NCBI RefSeq assembly: GCF_003148845.1
Contig: NZ_QGHA01000003.1
Coordinates: forward strand, 26,918 to 90,917
Direction: 5' to 3'
Origin: Mucilaginibacter oryzae
GTDB taxonomy: Bacteria; Bacteroidota; Bacteroidia; Sphingobacteriales; Sphingobacteriaceae
Length of the DNA: 64,000 nt
Positions 44,347-52,473 of this stretch are shown piece after piece; within the stretch, counting starts at the first letter, position 1, and each line of letters begins with the position of its first letter. A model generated the notes under the pieces. It was not told the origin of the DNA. It worked only from the letters and a program-made list of their open reading frames with translations, and did not search any database. A program made the translations under genes and the position numbers.

Positions 44347-44395
44347 TATGTATGTTTCTACGCGAAATAACAACCTCCGTTTATACCCTTTTTTA
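44319..44395 (+). promoter_or_regulatory. Candidate his attenuator region
   Basis: Contains the 8-base-pair hairpin made by the His and Val codons of the leader peptide, a weak AT-rich hairpin (TGTTTC / GAAATAACA, about 44354-44372) and a run of six T near 44389. I could not find a strong GC-rich stem directly before the T-run, so the terminator part is unproven. Confidence 0.4.
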
Positions 44396-44421
44396 TCATA
44401 GTCTCTTAAATTCAAAATCTT

Positions 44422-45273
44422 TTGAAAACACTTAAAATAGCTATCCAGAAATCTGGCAGGCTCAACGAAAAATCTGTCGAATTATTAAAAAATTGCGGTT
44501 TAAATTTTGAAAACTACAAAAGTTCGCTCATCTCGCCGGTATCAAACTTCCCTTTAGAAATCCTTTTCCTTCGTGATGATGATATCCCTGAATATGTGCA
44601 GGACGGCATTGCAGACCTGGGCATAGTTGGCGAAAACGTGATCCAGGAAACCGAAGTAGAAGTAAGCTACCTGCAGCGCCTCGGTTTTGGCAAATGCTCG
44701 CTAAAAATAGCAGTGCCTAATAACAGCGATATCAATACCCTGGCCGATTTAAACGGCAAAGCCATAGCTACCACCTACCCCGCCATCCTCGGCAAATTTT
44801 TAAAAGAACAAAACATTACTTCAGATATCCGCACCATTTCAGGATCGGTTGAAATCTCTCCCGGTTTAGGCCTGAGCGATGCTATCTGCGATCTGGTATC
44901 AACCGGCGGTACACTGAAAAGCAACGGTTTGAAACCTTTTGCCGATGTAATGTCATCGGAAGCGGTACTGATTGGCAGCAAGGAGATTGCCGAAAGCGAT
45001 CTGGTACAGGAGTTGATTCAACGCGTACAATCGGTTTTACGCGCTAAAGAGACTAAATACGTGGTACTTAACGTTGAAAAACAAAACCTTGAAGCAGTTA
45101 CGGCTTTATTACCTGGCGTAAAAAGCCCGTCGGTAGTGCCATTGGCCGAAGAAAACTGGGTGGCAGTACACACCGTAATCCCCGAGCGCGATTTCTGGGA
45201 CCGCATCAGCCAGCTGAAACAAGCCGGCGCTCAAGGCATTGTGGTAATGCCTATCGAGAAGATCATTTTATAG
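44422..45273 (+). CDS. hisG: ATP phosphoribosyltransferase, long form
   Basis: A 283-residue HisG that catalyses the first, feedback-controlled step of histidine synthesis (ATP + PRPP). The catalytic domains show LKIAIQKSGRLNEKSVELL and the PRPP loop SGSVEISPGLGLSDAICDLVSTGGTL, shortened. The C-terminal ACT-like regulatory domain (about 210-283) shows that it is the long, hexameric, histidine-inhibited form which needs no HisZ. The start codon is TTG at 44422. A TAA 15 bases upstream in frame rules out any earlier start, and no ATG is nearby. Confidence 0.96.
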   Translation: MKTLKIAIQKSGRLNEKSVELLKNCGLNFENYKSSLISPVSNFPLEILFLRDDDIPEYVQDGIADLGIVGENVIQETEVEVSYLQRLGFGKCSLKIAVPNNSDINTLADLNGKAIATTYPAILGKFLKEQNITSDIRTISGSVEISPGLGLSDAICDLVSTGGTLKSNGLKPFADVMSSEAVLIGSKEIAESDLVQELIQRVQSVLRAKETKYVVLNVEKQNLEAVTALLPGVKSPSVVPLAEENWVAVHTVIPERDFWDRISQLKQAGAQGIVVMPIEKIIL

Positions 45274-45280
45274 AACCGAC

Positions 45281-45360
45281 GCCCCCCGGCCCCCTAAAGG
45301 GGGAGTAAAAGGGTGGGCGGCTATTGCTAACATAACTCCCCCTTTAGGGGGTTGGGGGGC
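45281..45360. repeat. Paired CCCCCTAAAGGGGG repeat between hisG and hisD
   Basis: The left arm (45281-45305, ending CCCCCTAAAGGGGGAG) and right arm (45336-45360, starting CTCCCCCTTTAGGGGG) are 25 bases each and complementary at 23 positions, the other two being G-T wobbles. The loop is 30 bases. Each arm is also a small hairpin in itself. The right arm ends 2 bases before the hisD ATG. Confidence 0.9.
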
Positions 45361-45362
45361 GA

Positions 45363-46655
45363 ATGAAAACATACAATTATTCAGAACTTTCATCTACGGA
45401 GATTCAGAAACTGGTTCAGCGCAATGTTGACCCGGCCAACGAGATACGGACCATTGTTGAAGATGTGATTGCCAATGTGCAGCAGCATGGCGACGGCGCT
45501 TTGTTTGATTACGCTTCACAATTTGACAAGGTTGAACTGAACAAGCTTTACCTTGAAAAAGCCGAACTGGAAGAAATAGCGCAAGCGATATCTGCCGATC
45601 AGAAAGCGGCTTTGGAAACTGCTTACAGCAACATCTACAAATTTCATCAAACACAGCTAAAAACCGAAGATAAGGTTGAAACCATGCCCGGCGTAACCTG
45701 CTGGCGCGAATTGAGGCCGATTGAAAAGGTTGGCCTGTATATTCCGGGCGGTTCGGCGGTGTTGCCGAGTACGTTTTTGATGCTGGGGATTCCGGCACGC
45801 ATAGCCGGTTGCCACGAGATAGTGGTTTGTTCGCCGCCGCAGAAAAACGGTAAGGTGAATGCCTTTATCGCTTATGTGGCGTTGATGCTGGGTATTGATA
45901 AAATTTACCTTGCGGGCGGGTCGCAGGCGGTGGCGGCGATGGCTTACGGTACAGCGAGCATTCCGAAAGTTGATAAAATATTCGGGCCCGGTAACCAGTT
46001 TGTAACCAAGGCTAAAACCATTATCCAATCAACCACTACCACGGCTATTGATATGCCCGCAGGTCCATCGGAAGTTTTGGTGATTGCGGATGACAGCGCT
46101 GTTCCGGCCTATATAGCTGCAGATTTGCTGGCCCAGGCGGAACACGGTATCGATAGCCAGTCGGTTTTGGTTTGTACCTCGGCCGGGATAGCAGAAAAAG
46201 CCATTGCCGAAGTGGAAAAACAGTTACCTGTGCTGCCCCGTGCCGAGATTGCCAAACTGGCCATCGATAACTCGTACGTGGTAATTACCGATAACCTTAC
46301 CGAAGCCATGAACTTCAGCAATCAATATGCGCCAGAGCATTTAATTTTGGCCACCGAAAGCTGGGAACAGATTACCGGCAGTATCATTAATGCGGGTTCG
46401 GTATTTTTAGGGAACCTTACCCCCGAAAGTGCGGGCGATTATGCGTCTGGAACCAACCATACACTGCCAACAAGTAGTTATGCAAGGGCTTATTCGGGCG
46501 TATCGGTTGATTCATTTGTGAAGAAAATCACCTTTCAGCATATCACCCGCGAAGGGATTGGCAATATTGGCCATACAGTGGAAGTTTTGGCTGAACTGGA
46601 AGGTTTGCATGCGCATAGGAATGCCGTGAGCGTGAGGATCCCCCCGGCCCCCTGA
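45363..46655 (+). CDS. hisD: Histidinol dehydrogenase
   Basis: A 430-residue zinc- and NAD-dependent enzyme catalysing the last two steps of histidine synthesis. Signatures are ELRPIEKVGLYIPGGSAVLPST, FGPGNQFVTKAK, IDMPAGPSEVLVIAD, LLAQAEHGIDSQSVL (zinc His) and NAGSVFLGNLTPESAGDYASGTNHTLPT (shortened), followed by the conserved ITREGIGNIGHTVEVLAELEGLHAHRNAV. The final IPPAP and the TGA stop are encoded by the left arm of a palindromic repeat, so the natural C-terminus has been replaced by a few repeat-derived residues. Confidence 0.96.
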   Translation: MKTYNYSELSSTEIQKLVQRNVDPANEIRTIVEDVIANVQQHGDGALFDYASQFDKVELNKLYLEKAELEEIAQAISADQKAALETAYSNIYKFHQTQLKTEDKVETMPGVTCWRELRPIEKVGLYIPGGSAVLPSTFLMLGIPARIAGCHEIVVCSPPQKNGKVNAFIAYVALMLGIDKIYLAGGSQAVAAMAYGTASIPKVDKIFGPGNQFVTKAKTIIQSTTTTAIDMPAGPSEVLVIADDSAVPAYIAADLLAQAEHGIDSQSVLVCTSAGIAEKAIAEVEKQLPVLPRAEIAKLAIDNSYVVITDNLTEAMNFSNQYAPEHLILATESWEQITGSIINAGSVFLGNLTPESAGDYASGTNHTLPTSSYARAYSGVSVDSFVKKITFQHITREGIGNIGHTVEVLAELEGLHAHRNAVSVRIPPAP

Positions 46656-46765
46656 AGGGGGAGGAATAGTTCATATCTTAAAGAATATTACAATGAGTGA
46701 AGAAATAAAACAACAATATTATAGCGGGCCCGACGGAAACTCCCCCTTCAGGGGGTTAGGGGGGC
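46640..46765. repeat. Paired CCCCCTGAAGGGGG repeat spanning the hisD-hisC junction
   Basis: The left arm (46640-46663) contains the hisD stop codon within CCCCCTGAAGGGGG. The right arm (46740-46765, CCCCCTTCAGGGGG then TTAGGGGGG) lies inside the hisC coding sequence. The 76-base loop holds the hisC start codon and its first 15 codons. Confidence 0.9.
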
Positions 46766-47793
46766 TCCTCAGAGAAAATATAAAGCGCCTTGTGCCTTAC
46801 TCATCGGCACGTGATGAATACCAGGGCGAAGCAAGCGTTTTTTTGGATGCCAACGAAAATGCTTTTGGATCACCTTTAGATCAGCAGTTTAACCGCTATC
46901 CTGATCCGATGCAGTTTGATCTAAAAAAACGCATCACCGAAATTAAAGGTGTGCCGCCACGCAATATTTTTATTGGCAACGGCAGTGATGAAGCTATTGA
47001 TATCCTGTTCCGAGCGTTCTGTAACCCGGGGGTAGATAACGTGGTTTTGGTACCGCCAACCTACGGCATGTACGAGGTATCGGCCAATATCAATGATATT
47101 GAAGCCCGCAAAGTTAACCTGACCGAAGATTACCAGCTTAACCTGGAGGGCATTGCTGAAGCAATTGATAAAAACACCAAACTCATTTTTATCTGCTCGC
47201 CAAACAACCCTACCGGCAACTCCATCAACCGCGATGATATCCAAACCTTACTGGCCAATTTTAGCGGTATTGTGGTTGTTGATGAGGCTTACATCAATTT
47301 TAGCAGGCAAAAGTCATTTATCCAGGAGTTAACTGAATATTCAAACCTGGTGGTAATGCAAACGCTGTCAAAAGCGTGGGGACTGGCAGGCCTGCGGGTA
47401 GGCATGGCCTTTGCAAGCGAAGAGATTATTGAGGTGATGAACAAGGTAAAACCGCCTTACAACGTAAACGAATCATCACAACAACTGGCTTTAGCCGCTT
47501 TAGCCAATGTTGGCCAGGTGAACGAGTGGATCAAAGAAACCCTTGCCCAACGCGACAGGCTGGTGTTAGCCCTGAAAGACCTGGAGTTTGTGTTGGATAT
47601 TTATCCATCCGATGCCAACTTTATCCTCGTAAAAACCACCAACGCAAACGGCATTTACGATTTCCTGGTGAAACAGGGCATCATTGTGCGCAACCGCTCA
47701 AAAGTGGAGCTTTGCGAAGGTTGCCTGAGGATCACTATCGGTACACCGGATGAGAACACTATCCTACTCGAAACCCTTAAAACTTTTGAGTAA
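46693..47793 (+). CDS. hisC: Histidinol-phosphate aminotransferase
   Basis: A 366-residue PLP-dependent aminotransferase making histidinol phosphate. The conserved fold begins at LLRENIKRLVPYSSARDEY (about residue 25). DANENAFGSP, FIGNGSDEAID, SPNNPTGNS, VVDEAYINF and the PLP lysine Lys227 in QTLSKAWGLAGLRVG are all present. Upstream of the fold is a non-native tail: residues 16-25 (NSPFRGLGGL) are the translated right arm of a palindromic repeat, preceded by 15 residues from its loop. No other start codon lies between the arm and the domain, so the tail must be made. Confidence 0.95.
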   Translation: MSEEIKQQYYSGPDGNSPFRGLGGLLRENIKRLVPYSSARDEYQGEASVFLDANENAFGSPLDQQFNRYPDPMQFDLKKRITEIKGVPPRNIFIGNGSDEAIDILFRAFCNPGVDNVVLVPPTYGMYEVSANINDIEARKVNLTEDYQLNLEGIAEAIDKNTKLIFICSPNNPTGNSINRDDIQTLLANFSGIVVVDEAYINFSRQKSFIQELTEYSNLVVMQTLSKAWGLAGLRVGMAFASEEIIEVMNKVKPPYNVNESSQQLALAALANVGQVNEWIKETLAQRDRLVLALKDLEFVLDIYPSDANFILVKTTNANGIYDFLVKQGIIVRNRSKVELCEGCLRITIGTPDENTILLETLKTFE

Positions 47794-47797
47794 AAAA

Positions 47798-47832
47798 TCG
47801 CTAATTCAACAACTCAAAAATCGCTAATTGTA
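47798..47832 (+). repeat. Short direct repeat between hisC and hisB
   Basis: AAAATCGCTAATT occurs twice, separated by CAACAACTCA, directly before hisB. Confidence 0.6.
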
Positions 47833-47836
47833 TACA

Positions 47837-48979
47837 ATGAGTAATTTACAGAAAATATTATTTGTAGACCGTGACGGCACCCTGATCAACGAAACGCCGG
47901 ATGAGCAAATAGACTCATTCGCCAAGCTTTCGTTTTATCCCGGCGCGTTAACCTATCTGCCCAAAATAGCTAAAGAACTTGATTTTGAGCTGGTGATGGT
48001 TACCAACCAGGACGGTCTCGGCACTTCGGTTTACCCCGAAGATACTTTTTGGCCGGTGCATAACTTTATCCTGCAAACTTTTGAAGGCGAAGGCGTAACG
48101 TTTGCCAACCAGATCATAGACCGCACTTTCGCCCGCGACAACGCCCCTACCCGCAAGCCAGGAACTGCCTTACTTACACAATACCTCGACGCGAATAAAT
48201 ACGACCTGAAAAACTCATTCACCATCGGCGATCGTAAAAACGATGTGCTGCTGGCTAAAAATTTGGGTGCAAAAGCCATCTGGCTGAACAACAACAGCAA
48301 CCTTGGCGGCAACGAATTTACCGATGCCGACCTTATTGATGATGTGATAGCCCTGGAAACTACCGACTGGCAAAAGGTTTACGAGTTTTTAAAACTCGGC
48401 CAAAGGGTATTTGAGCACCGCCGTGCTACTAAGGAGACTGATATCCACATCAAAATTAATCTGGACGGTAAAGGCGATGCAAAAATCTCAACCGGTCTGC
48501 ATTTTTTTGATCACATGTTGGATCAGATAGCCCGCCACGGCAGCATCGACCTGGAGATAACCGCCAAAGGAGATCTGCATATCGATGAGCACCACACCAT
48601 CGAAGATACCGGCATCGCCTTAGGCGAAATATTTGCCGCCGCATTAGGCAACAAAATGGGCATTGAACGTTACGGATTCTGCCTGCCGATGGACGATTGC
48701 CTGGCCCATGCCGCTATCGACTTTGGCGGCCGCAACTGGATAGTTTGGGAAGCCGACTTTAAACGCGAAAAAGTTGGCGACGTACCAACCGAAATGTTTT
48801 ACCACTTCTTTAAATCGTTCAGCGATGCCTCAAAAAGCAACCTGAATATAAAAGCCGAAGGACAGAACGAACATCACAAAATTGAAGCTATATTTAAGGC
48901 ATTTGCCAAAGCCATAAAAATGGCCGTTAAACGCGATGCAGATAAAATGGTTTTACCAAGCACCAAGGGGCTTTTGTAA
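47837..48979 (+). CDS. hisB: Bifunctional histidinol-phosphatase / imidazoleglycerol-phosphate dehydratase
   Basis: A 380-residue two-domain enzyme for steps 6 and 8 of histidine synthesis. The N-terminal HAD phosphatase (about 1-165) has [11 protein letters not shown] with Asp11 and Asp13, VTNQDGLGT, and [16 protein letters not shown]. The C-terminal IGPD (about 190-380) has the metal-binding His motifs [33 protein letters not shown] and [17 protein letters not shown]. The ATG at 47837 is used, because the TTG nine bases upstream is less likely. A fused HisB is typical of enterobacteria and Bacteroidota. Confidence 0.96.
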   Translation: MSNLQKILFVDRDGTLINETPDEQIDSFAKLSFYPGALTYLPKIAKELDFELVMVTNQDGLGTSVYPEDTFWPVHNFILQTFEGEGVTFANQIIDRTFARDNAPTRKPGTALLTQYLDANKYDLKNSFTIGDRKNDVLLAKNLGAKAIWLNNNSNLGGNEFTDADLIDDVIALETTDWQKVYEFLKLGQRVFEHRRATKETDIHIKINLDGKGDAKISTGLHFFDHMLDQIARHGSIDLEITAKGDLHIDEHHTIEDTGIALGEIFAAALGNKMGIERYGFCLPMDDCLAHAAIDFGGRNWIVWEADFKREKVGDVPTEMFYHFFKSFSDASKSNLNIKAEGQNEHHKIEAIFKAFAKAIKMAVKRDADKMVLPSTKGLL

Positions 48980-49128
48980 CCCCCCCAAGCCCCCCAGCCC
49001 CTAAAGGGGGAGGGATAGTTTAATAATATGGAATCAACAGAAAACAACGATAAAAAAGACCTCCCAAAAACTCCCACTTCAGGAGGCCGGGGGGCATCAC
49101 AAACTCCCCCTTCAGGGGGCGGGGGGGG
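48980..49128. repeat. Triple-arm CCCCT/AGGGG repeat across the hisB-hisH junction
   Basis: Left arm 48980-49014 (contains AGCCCCTAAAGGGGGAGG) starts right after the hisB stop. Two right-hand arms follow, 49071-49095 (CTCCCACTTCAGGAGG and GGGGGGC) and 49104-49128 (CTCCCCCTTCAGGGGG and GGGGGG), both inside the hisH frame. The hisH start codon lies in the loop. Confidence 0.88.
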
Positions 49129-49717
49129 TATCGGTATCATACTATACGGAGCCGGAAACATCTTTTCCCTTACTGCCGCTCTTGAGCGTTTGGGCATTGC
49201 TTATGGCTTTGTGAACAGCGAGGCCGATCTTGATAAGTTCGACCGTTATATTATTCCGGGGGTTGGGCATGCAGGCGCGGCCATGAACAAGCTTAAGGCT
49301 ACCGGCCTGGTGTCAGCTATTAAAGCATTAAAGAAACCTACGCTGGGTATTTGTGTTGGGATGCAGTTGCTTACCTCCTATTCGGAAGAGGGCGATTCAG
49401 ACCTATTGGACATCATCCCGGTTAAAACTTTAAGATTTAAAGATAGCGCCGAGCATAAAGTGCCGCACACCGGTTGGAATAGGGTATTCCCGGAAACAGA
49501 GAACCCGCTTTTTGAAAATATACCGTCAGGTTCACACTTTTACTTTGTACATTCATACTTTATTGAGTATGATAAAGCATACACCTTATTGGCTGCCGAT
49601 TACGGAAACCGGTTTTCGGCATCAATTTGGCTTGATAATTTTTATGGCGTACAATTCCACCCGGAAAAATCGGGCGAATTTGGCGAAACATTGTTAACTA
49701 ATTTCTCAAAAATATAA
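49028..49717 (+). CDS. hisH: Imidazole glycerol phosphate synthase, glutaminase subunit
   Basis: A 229-residue class I glutaminase that feeds ammonia to HisF. The conserved domain starts at IGIILYGAGNIFSLTAAL (residue 35), with oxyanion/active-site PGVGHAG, nucleophile Cys109 in LGICVGMQLL and the His-Glu pair in VQFHPEKSGEFG. The usual family length is about 200, and the extra 34 N-terminal residues are repeat-derived: TPTSGGRGAS and TPPSGGGGG are two translated arms. No start codon exists between the arms and the domain, so the enzyme must carry the glycine-rich tail or use a non-standard start. Confidence 0.95.
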   Translation: MESTENNDKKDLPKTPTSGGRGASQTPPSGGGGGIGIILYGAGNIFSLTAALERLGIAYGFVNSEADLDKFDRYIIPGVGHAGAAMNKLKATGLVSAIKALKKPTLGICVGMQLLTSYSEEGDSDLLDIIPVKTLRFKDSAEHKVPHTGWNRVFPETENPLFENIPSGSHFYFVHSYFIEYDKAYTLLAADYGNRFSASIWLDNFYGVQFHPEKSGEFGETLLTNFSKI

Positions 49718-49721
49718 GGAT

Positions 49722-50471
49722 ATGTACATTATTCCTGCTATCGACATTTTGAACAAGAAGGTAGTGCGCCTTCGTGAAGGCGACTACGCTCAGGTAACCG
49801 AATACGATGTTACCCTTGAAGAAATGATTGAACGCTACCAAAGCAACGGTACCAATTTTATCCATGTAATTGATCTTAACGGCGCAAAAAACGATTTTGT
49901 AAACCAGCAATATTTGTTTGACGTGATCCGCAAAACCGATATGAAGGTGCAATATGGTGGAGGGATCCGCAGCATTGAAAAGGTAAAAGAACTGATTGAT
50001 GCCGGCGTTCACCGCGTTATTGTAGGCACCCAGGCCCTTACCAATCCAAACTTTCTGCCGGAACTGAGCAAGGAAATTTGCGGTAAAGAAAAATGCTCCG
50101 ACCAGGTAGTTGTGGCGATAGACGTACTGGACGAGGTGATCAAATACTCTGGCTGGATGGAAAGCTCACCCATCAAACTGATGGATTATGTTGACAAATG
50201 CCTGGGCTTAGGCTTTTTCCGCTTCCTGTGCACAGATATCGGTAAAGATGGTAAACTGGGCGGCGCAGGCATCGAACTGTACGAAAAACTGCTTGACCAT
50301 TCGCCGTTTATTAAACTGATTGCATCAGGTGGCGTAAGCTCAATGAGCGATATCGAAAAACTAAACAGATTAAAGATAGAGTCGGTTGTAGTTGGTAAGG
50401 CTATTTATGAAAATCGCATCAGCATTGAAGATGTAAAGCACTGGAATTTAGAAGCGTTGATATCGATATAA
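49722..50471 (+). CDS. hisA: ProFAR isomerase
   Basis: A 249-residue (beta/alpha)8-barrel that isomerises ProFAR to PRFAR. The catalytic acid is in MYIIPAIDILNKKVVRLREGDY (shortened; Asp8) and the second in VVAIDVLDE. Phosphate-binding loops are QYGGGIRSIEKV and IASGGVSSMSDI. Unlike the neighbouring his genes it has a clean N-terminus, 4 bases after hisH. It ends in LISI, immediately before a repeat arm. Confidence 0.96.
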   Translation: MYIIPAIDILNKKVVRLREGDYAQVTEYDVTLEEMIERYQSNGTNFIHVIDLNGAKNDFVNQQYLFDVIRKTDMKVQYGGGIRSIEKVKELIDAGVHRVIVGTQALTNPNFLPELSKEICGKEKCSDQVVVAIDVLDEVIKYSGWMESSPIKLMDYVDKCLGLGFFRFLCTDIGKDGKLGGAGIELYEKLLDHSPFIKLIASGGVSSMSDIEKLNRLKIESVVVGKAIYENRISIEDVKHWNLEALISI

Positions 50472-50932
50472 CCCCCCGGCCCCCTAAAGAGGGTACTAAT
50501 ATGCAAATTTGCTTGAATGTTGCGGGTAGGTTATTACTTATGCTATGAAGAAGAAACTTTTTCTTGGTGCTAATGCAGAAATATTTGTTAATGCAAAAGC
50601 ATTGAGATACAATATGACTCCTGCTGAGATTTTTATGTGGAGTCAGTTGAATGTTGCTTTTTCAGGAACAAAATTTCGGAAACAACATCCGCTGGGTAGT
50701 TATATAGCTGATTTTTATTGTCACAAGCACAAACTTGTGATTGAATTAGATGGAAGCATTCACCAACTTCCCGAGGTTATTGATAATGATCTTCAAAAAC
50801 AAGCATTTTTTGAAAGTCAGGGCTTAACTGTTTTAAGATTTACTAATCAGGAAGTATTCAACAACTTAAATAGAGTATTGGAAACCATAAACATGCAAAT
50901 AAAAAGCCCCCCCTTTAGGGGGCGGGGGGGGC
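50472..50932 (+). mobile_element. Putative palindromic-repeat element carrying a DUF559 nuclease gene
   Basis: The left arm (50472-50493, CCCCCTAAAGAGGG) follows the hisA stop by 0-1 bases. The right arm (50907-50932, CCCCCCTTTAGGGGGC) is the inverted counterpart. Between them lies just one gene segment, the DUF559 nuclease. The arms are the same family as those at the other his junctions, where the inside is only 30-90 bases long. Mobility is inferred. Confidence 0.6.
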
Positions 50933-51684
50933 TTGCCAAGCGAATTATACCCTGCCTCGACGTAAAGGACGGCCGCACCGTTAAAGGCGTGAACTTTGTT
51001 GACCTGCGCGATGCCGGCGACCCTGTTGAACTCGCCTGGAATTATTCTAACCAGGGGGCCGACGAACTGGTATTTTTAGATATCACCGCCACGGTAGAAC
51101 GTCGTAAAACTATGGTTGAGCTGGTAAAAGCTGTTGCACGGCAAATCAACATCCCATTCACCATTGGTGGCGGCATTAACGAAATTGCCGATGCTGACGC
51201 GTTATTGAATGCAGGGGCTGATAAGATCTCTATCAATTCTGCCGCGGTGCGCAACCCTAAATTGATTGATGAACTGGCCGCCGCCTTTGGCGTTCAGTTT
51301 GTAGTGATCGCGGTAGATACACGTTATATCGATGGCAAAAACATCGTTCACCTGAATGGTGGTCGTTTACCAACTGAGCGTGAAACCCTGGAGTGGATAT
51401 TGGAAGCTGAAAGCCGTGGCGCGGGCGAGATCCTGCTTACTTCGATGGATCACGACGGTACTAAAGGCGGTTTTGATAATGGTTTATTGAAAACGGTTAA
51501 CGATGCTGTTCACATACCGGTAATTGCTTCGGGCGGCGCAGGCAAGGTTGAGCATTTTGTTGATGTGTTTGGAAAAACCAATGTTGATGCGGCATTGGCA
51601 GCTTCGGTATTTCATTACGGCGAGATTTTGATACCCGATTTGAAGCGGACTTTGCAGGGAAATGGGATCGAGGTTAGGATCTGA
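50545..51684 (+). CDS. hisF: DUF559 endonuclease domain fused to HisF (imidazole glycerol phosphate synthase cyclase)
   Basis: A 379-residue fusion. Residues about 14-116 are a DUF559 domain, related to Vsr-type PD-(D/E)XK nucleases: [34 protein letters not shown] with the likely metal Asp, [11 protein letters not shown] with Glu-x-Asp, and [16 protein letters not shown]. Residues 121-129 (SPPFRGRGG) are a translated repeat arm. Residues 130-379 are a complete HisF barrel ([22 protein letters not shown], shortened; [25 protein letters not shown], shortened; [11 protein letters not shown]), which lacks its own initiator Met. An internal in-frame ATG at 50893 (Met117) could start a HisF of 263 residues, near the normal size. 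Whether the fusion, the short form or both are made cannot be told from sequence. Confidence 0.92.
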   Translation: MKKKLFLGANAEIFVNAKALRYNMTPAEIFMWSQLNVAFSGTKFRKQHPLGSYIADFYCHKHKLVIELDGSIHQLPEVIDNDLQKQAFFESQGLTVLRFTNQEVFNNLNRVLETINMQIKSPPFRGRGGLAKRIIPCLDVKDGRTVKGVNFVDLRDAGDPVELAWNYSNQGADELVFLDITATVERRKTMVELVKAVARQINIPFTIGGGINEIADADALLNAGADKISINSAAVRNPKLIDELAAAFGVQFVVIAVDTRYIDGKNIVHLNGGRLPTERETLEWILEAESRGAGEILLTSMDHDGTKGGFDNGLLKTVNDAVHIPVIASGGAGKVEHFVDVFGKTNVDAALAASVFHYGEILIPDLKRTLQGNGIEVRI

Positions 51685-51882
51685 CCTGAAAAAAAACGCT
51701 GCCCGAAGTCATAGAATCCGGACGAATAGGCAGGCGGTAGTCGACTGCCGTTGCCTTATATAGTCGCAAACTAATTGCATGGCTAATTCGAAGTCGAAGA
51801 CTTTGAAAAGCTAAACATAAAACGTTGAATAACGTAAATCAAGCTGCCATGTTTCACGGCAGCCGCGAGAGAAAGATTAAAA
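51685..51882 (+). promoter_or_regulatory. hisF-hisIE gap with two hairpins
   Basis: No gene. A near-palindrome, CGGTAGTCGACTGCCG, lies around 51736-51751. GCTGCC (51843-51848) pairs with GGCAGC (51858-51863), 19 bases before hisIE. The second could affect hisIE translation. Otherwise nothing is recognised. Confidence 0.35.
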
Positions 51883-52470
51883 ATGAATATAGATTTTGAA
51901 AAAACCGGTGGACTTGTACCGGTAATTATACAGGACGAGCAAACTTTAGAGGTACTGATGCTGGGCTATATGAACCAGGAAGCCTATGACAAAACCGTTC
52001 AGGAAAATATCGTAACGTTTTATTCACGCTCAAAAAACCGCCTTTGGACCAAAGGCGAAACCAGCAACAATTTTCTGCATGTAAAAAGTATAAGCATTGA
52101 TTGCGATAACGACACCTTATTGATTAAAGCCAAAGCTGATGGCCCTACCTGCCACACAGGCGCTCGTAGTTGCTTCAATACCGGATACAATCAAAATTTT
52201 ATCCTTGAGCTGGAAAATATCATTGCCGATAGATACGCCAACCCGGTTGAGGGATCGTACGTAAACAAACTGCGTAATAAAGGCCTCAATAAAATAGCCC
52301 AAAAAGTTGGCGAAGAAGGCGTTGAAACCGTTATAGCCGCCCTGGCCGAAACTGAAACCGACCTGATTAACGAAGCCTCCGACCTGGTTTTCCACTTACT
52401 GGTACTACTCCGTGAAAAAGGCCTGACTTTAGAAACCATTGCCAAAAACCTGGAATCGAGGCATAAGTAA
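51883..52470 (+). CDS. hisI: Bifunctional phosphoribosyl-AMP cyclohydrolase / phosphoribosyl-ATP pyrophosphatase
   Basis: A 195-residue HisIE covering steps 2 and 3 of histidine synthesis. The N-terminal HisI domain (about 1-105) has VPVIIQDEQTLEVLMLGYMN, FYSRSKNRLWTKGETSNNFL (shortened), and the metal-binding DCDNDTLLIKAKADGPTCHTG, shortened, with ARSCF. The C-terminal HisE domain (about 108-195) has SYVNKLRNKGLNKIAQKVGEE (shortened) and the acidic ETDLINEASDLVFHLLVLL. It is the last his gene. The operon is complete: all steps are covered by hisG, IE, A, H, F, B, C and D. Confidence 0.96.
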   Translation: MNIDFEKTGGLVPVIIQDEQTLEVLMLGYMNQEAYDKTVQENIVTFYSRSKNRLWTKGETSNNFLHVKSISIDCDNDTLLIKAKADGPTCHTGARSCFNTGYNQNFILELENIIADRYANPVEGSYVNKLRNKGLNKIAQKVGEEGVETVIAALAETETDLINEASDLVFHLLVLLREKGLTLETIAKNLESRHK

Positions 52471-52473
52471 TTT

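Noticed and set aside
44347..44395. Intrinsic terminator in the his leader
   Set aside because: There is a T-run, but no stable GC-rich stem directly before it; called only as a candidate attenuator region.
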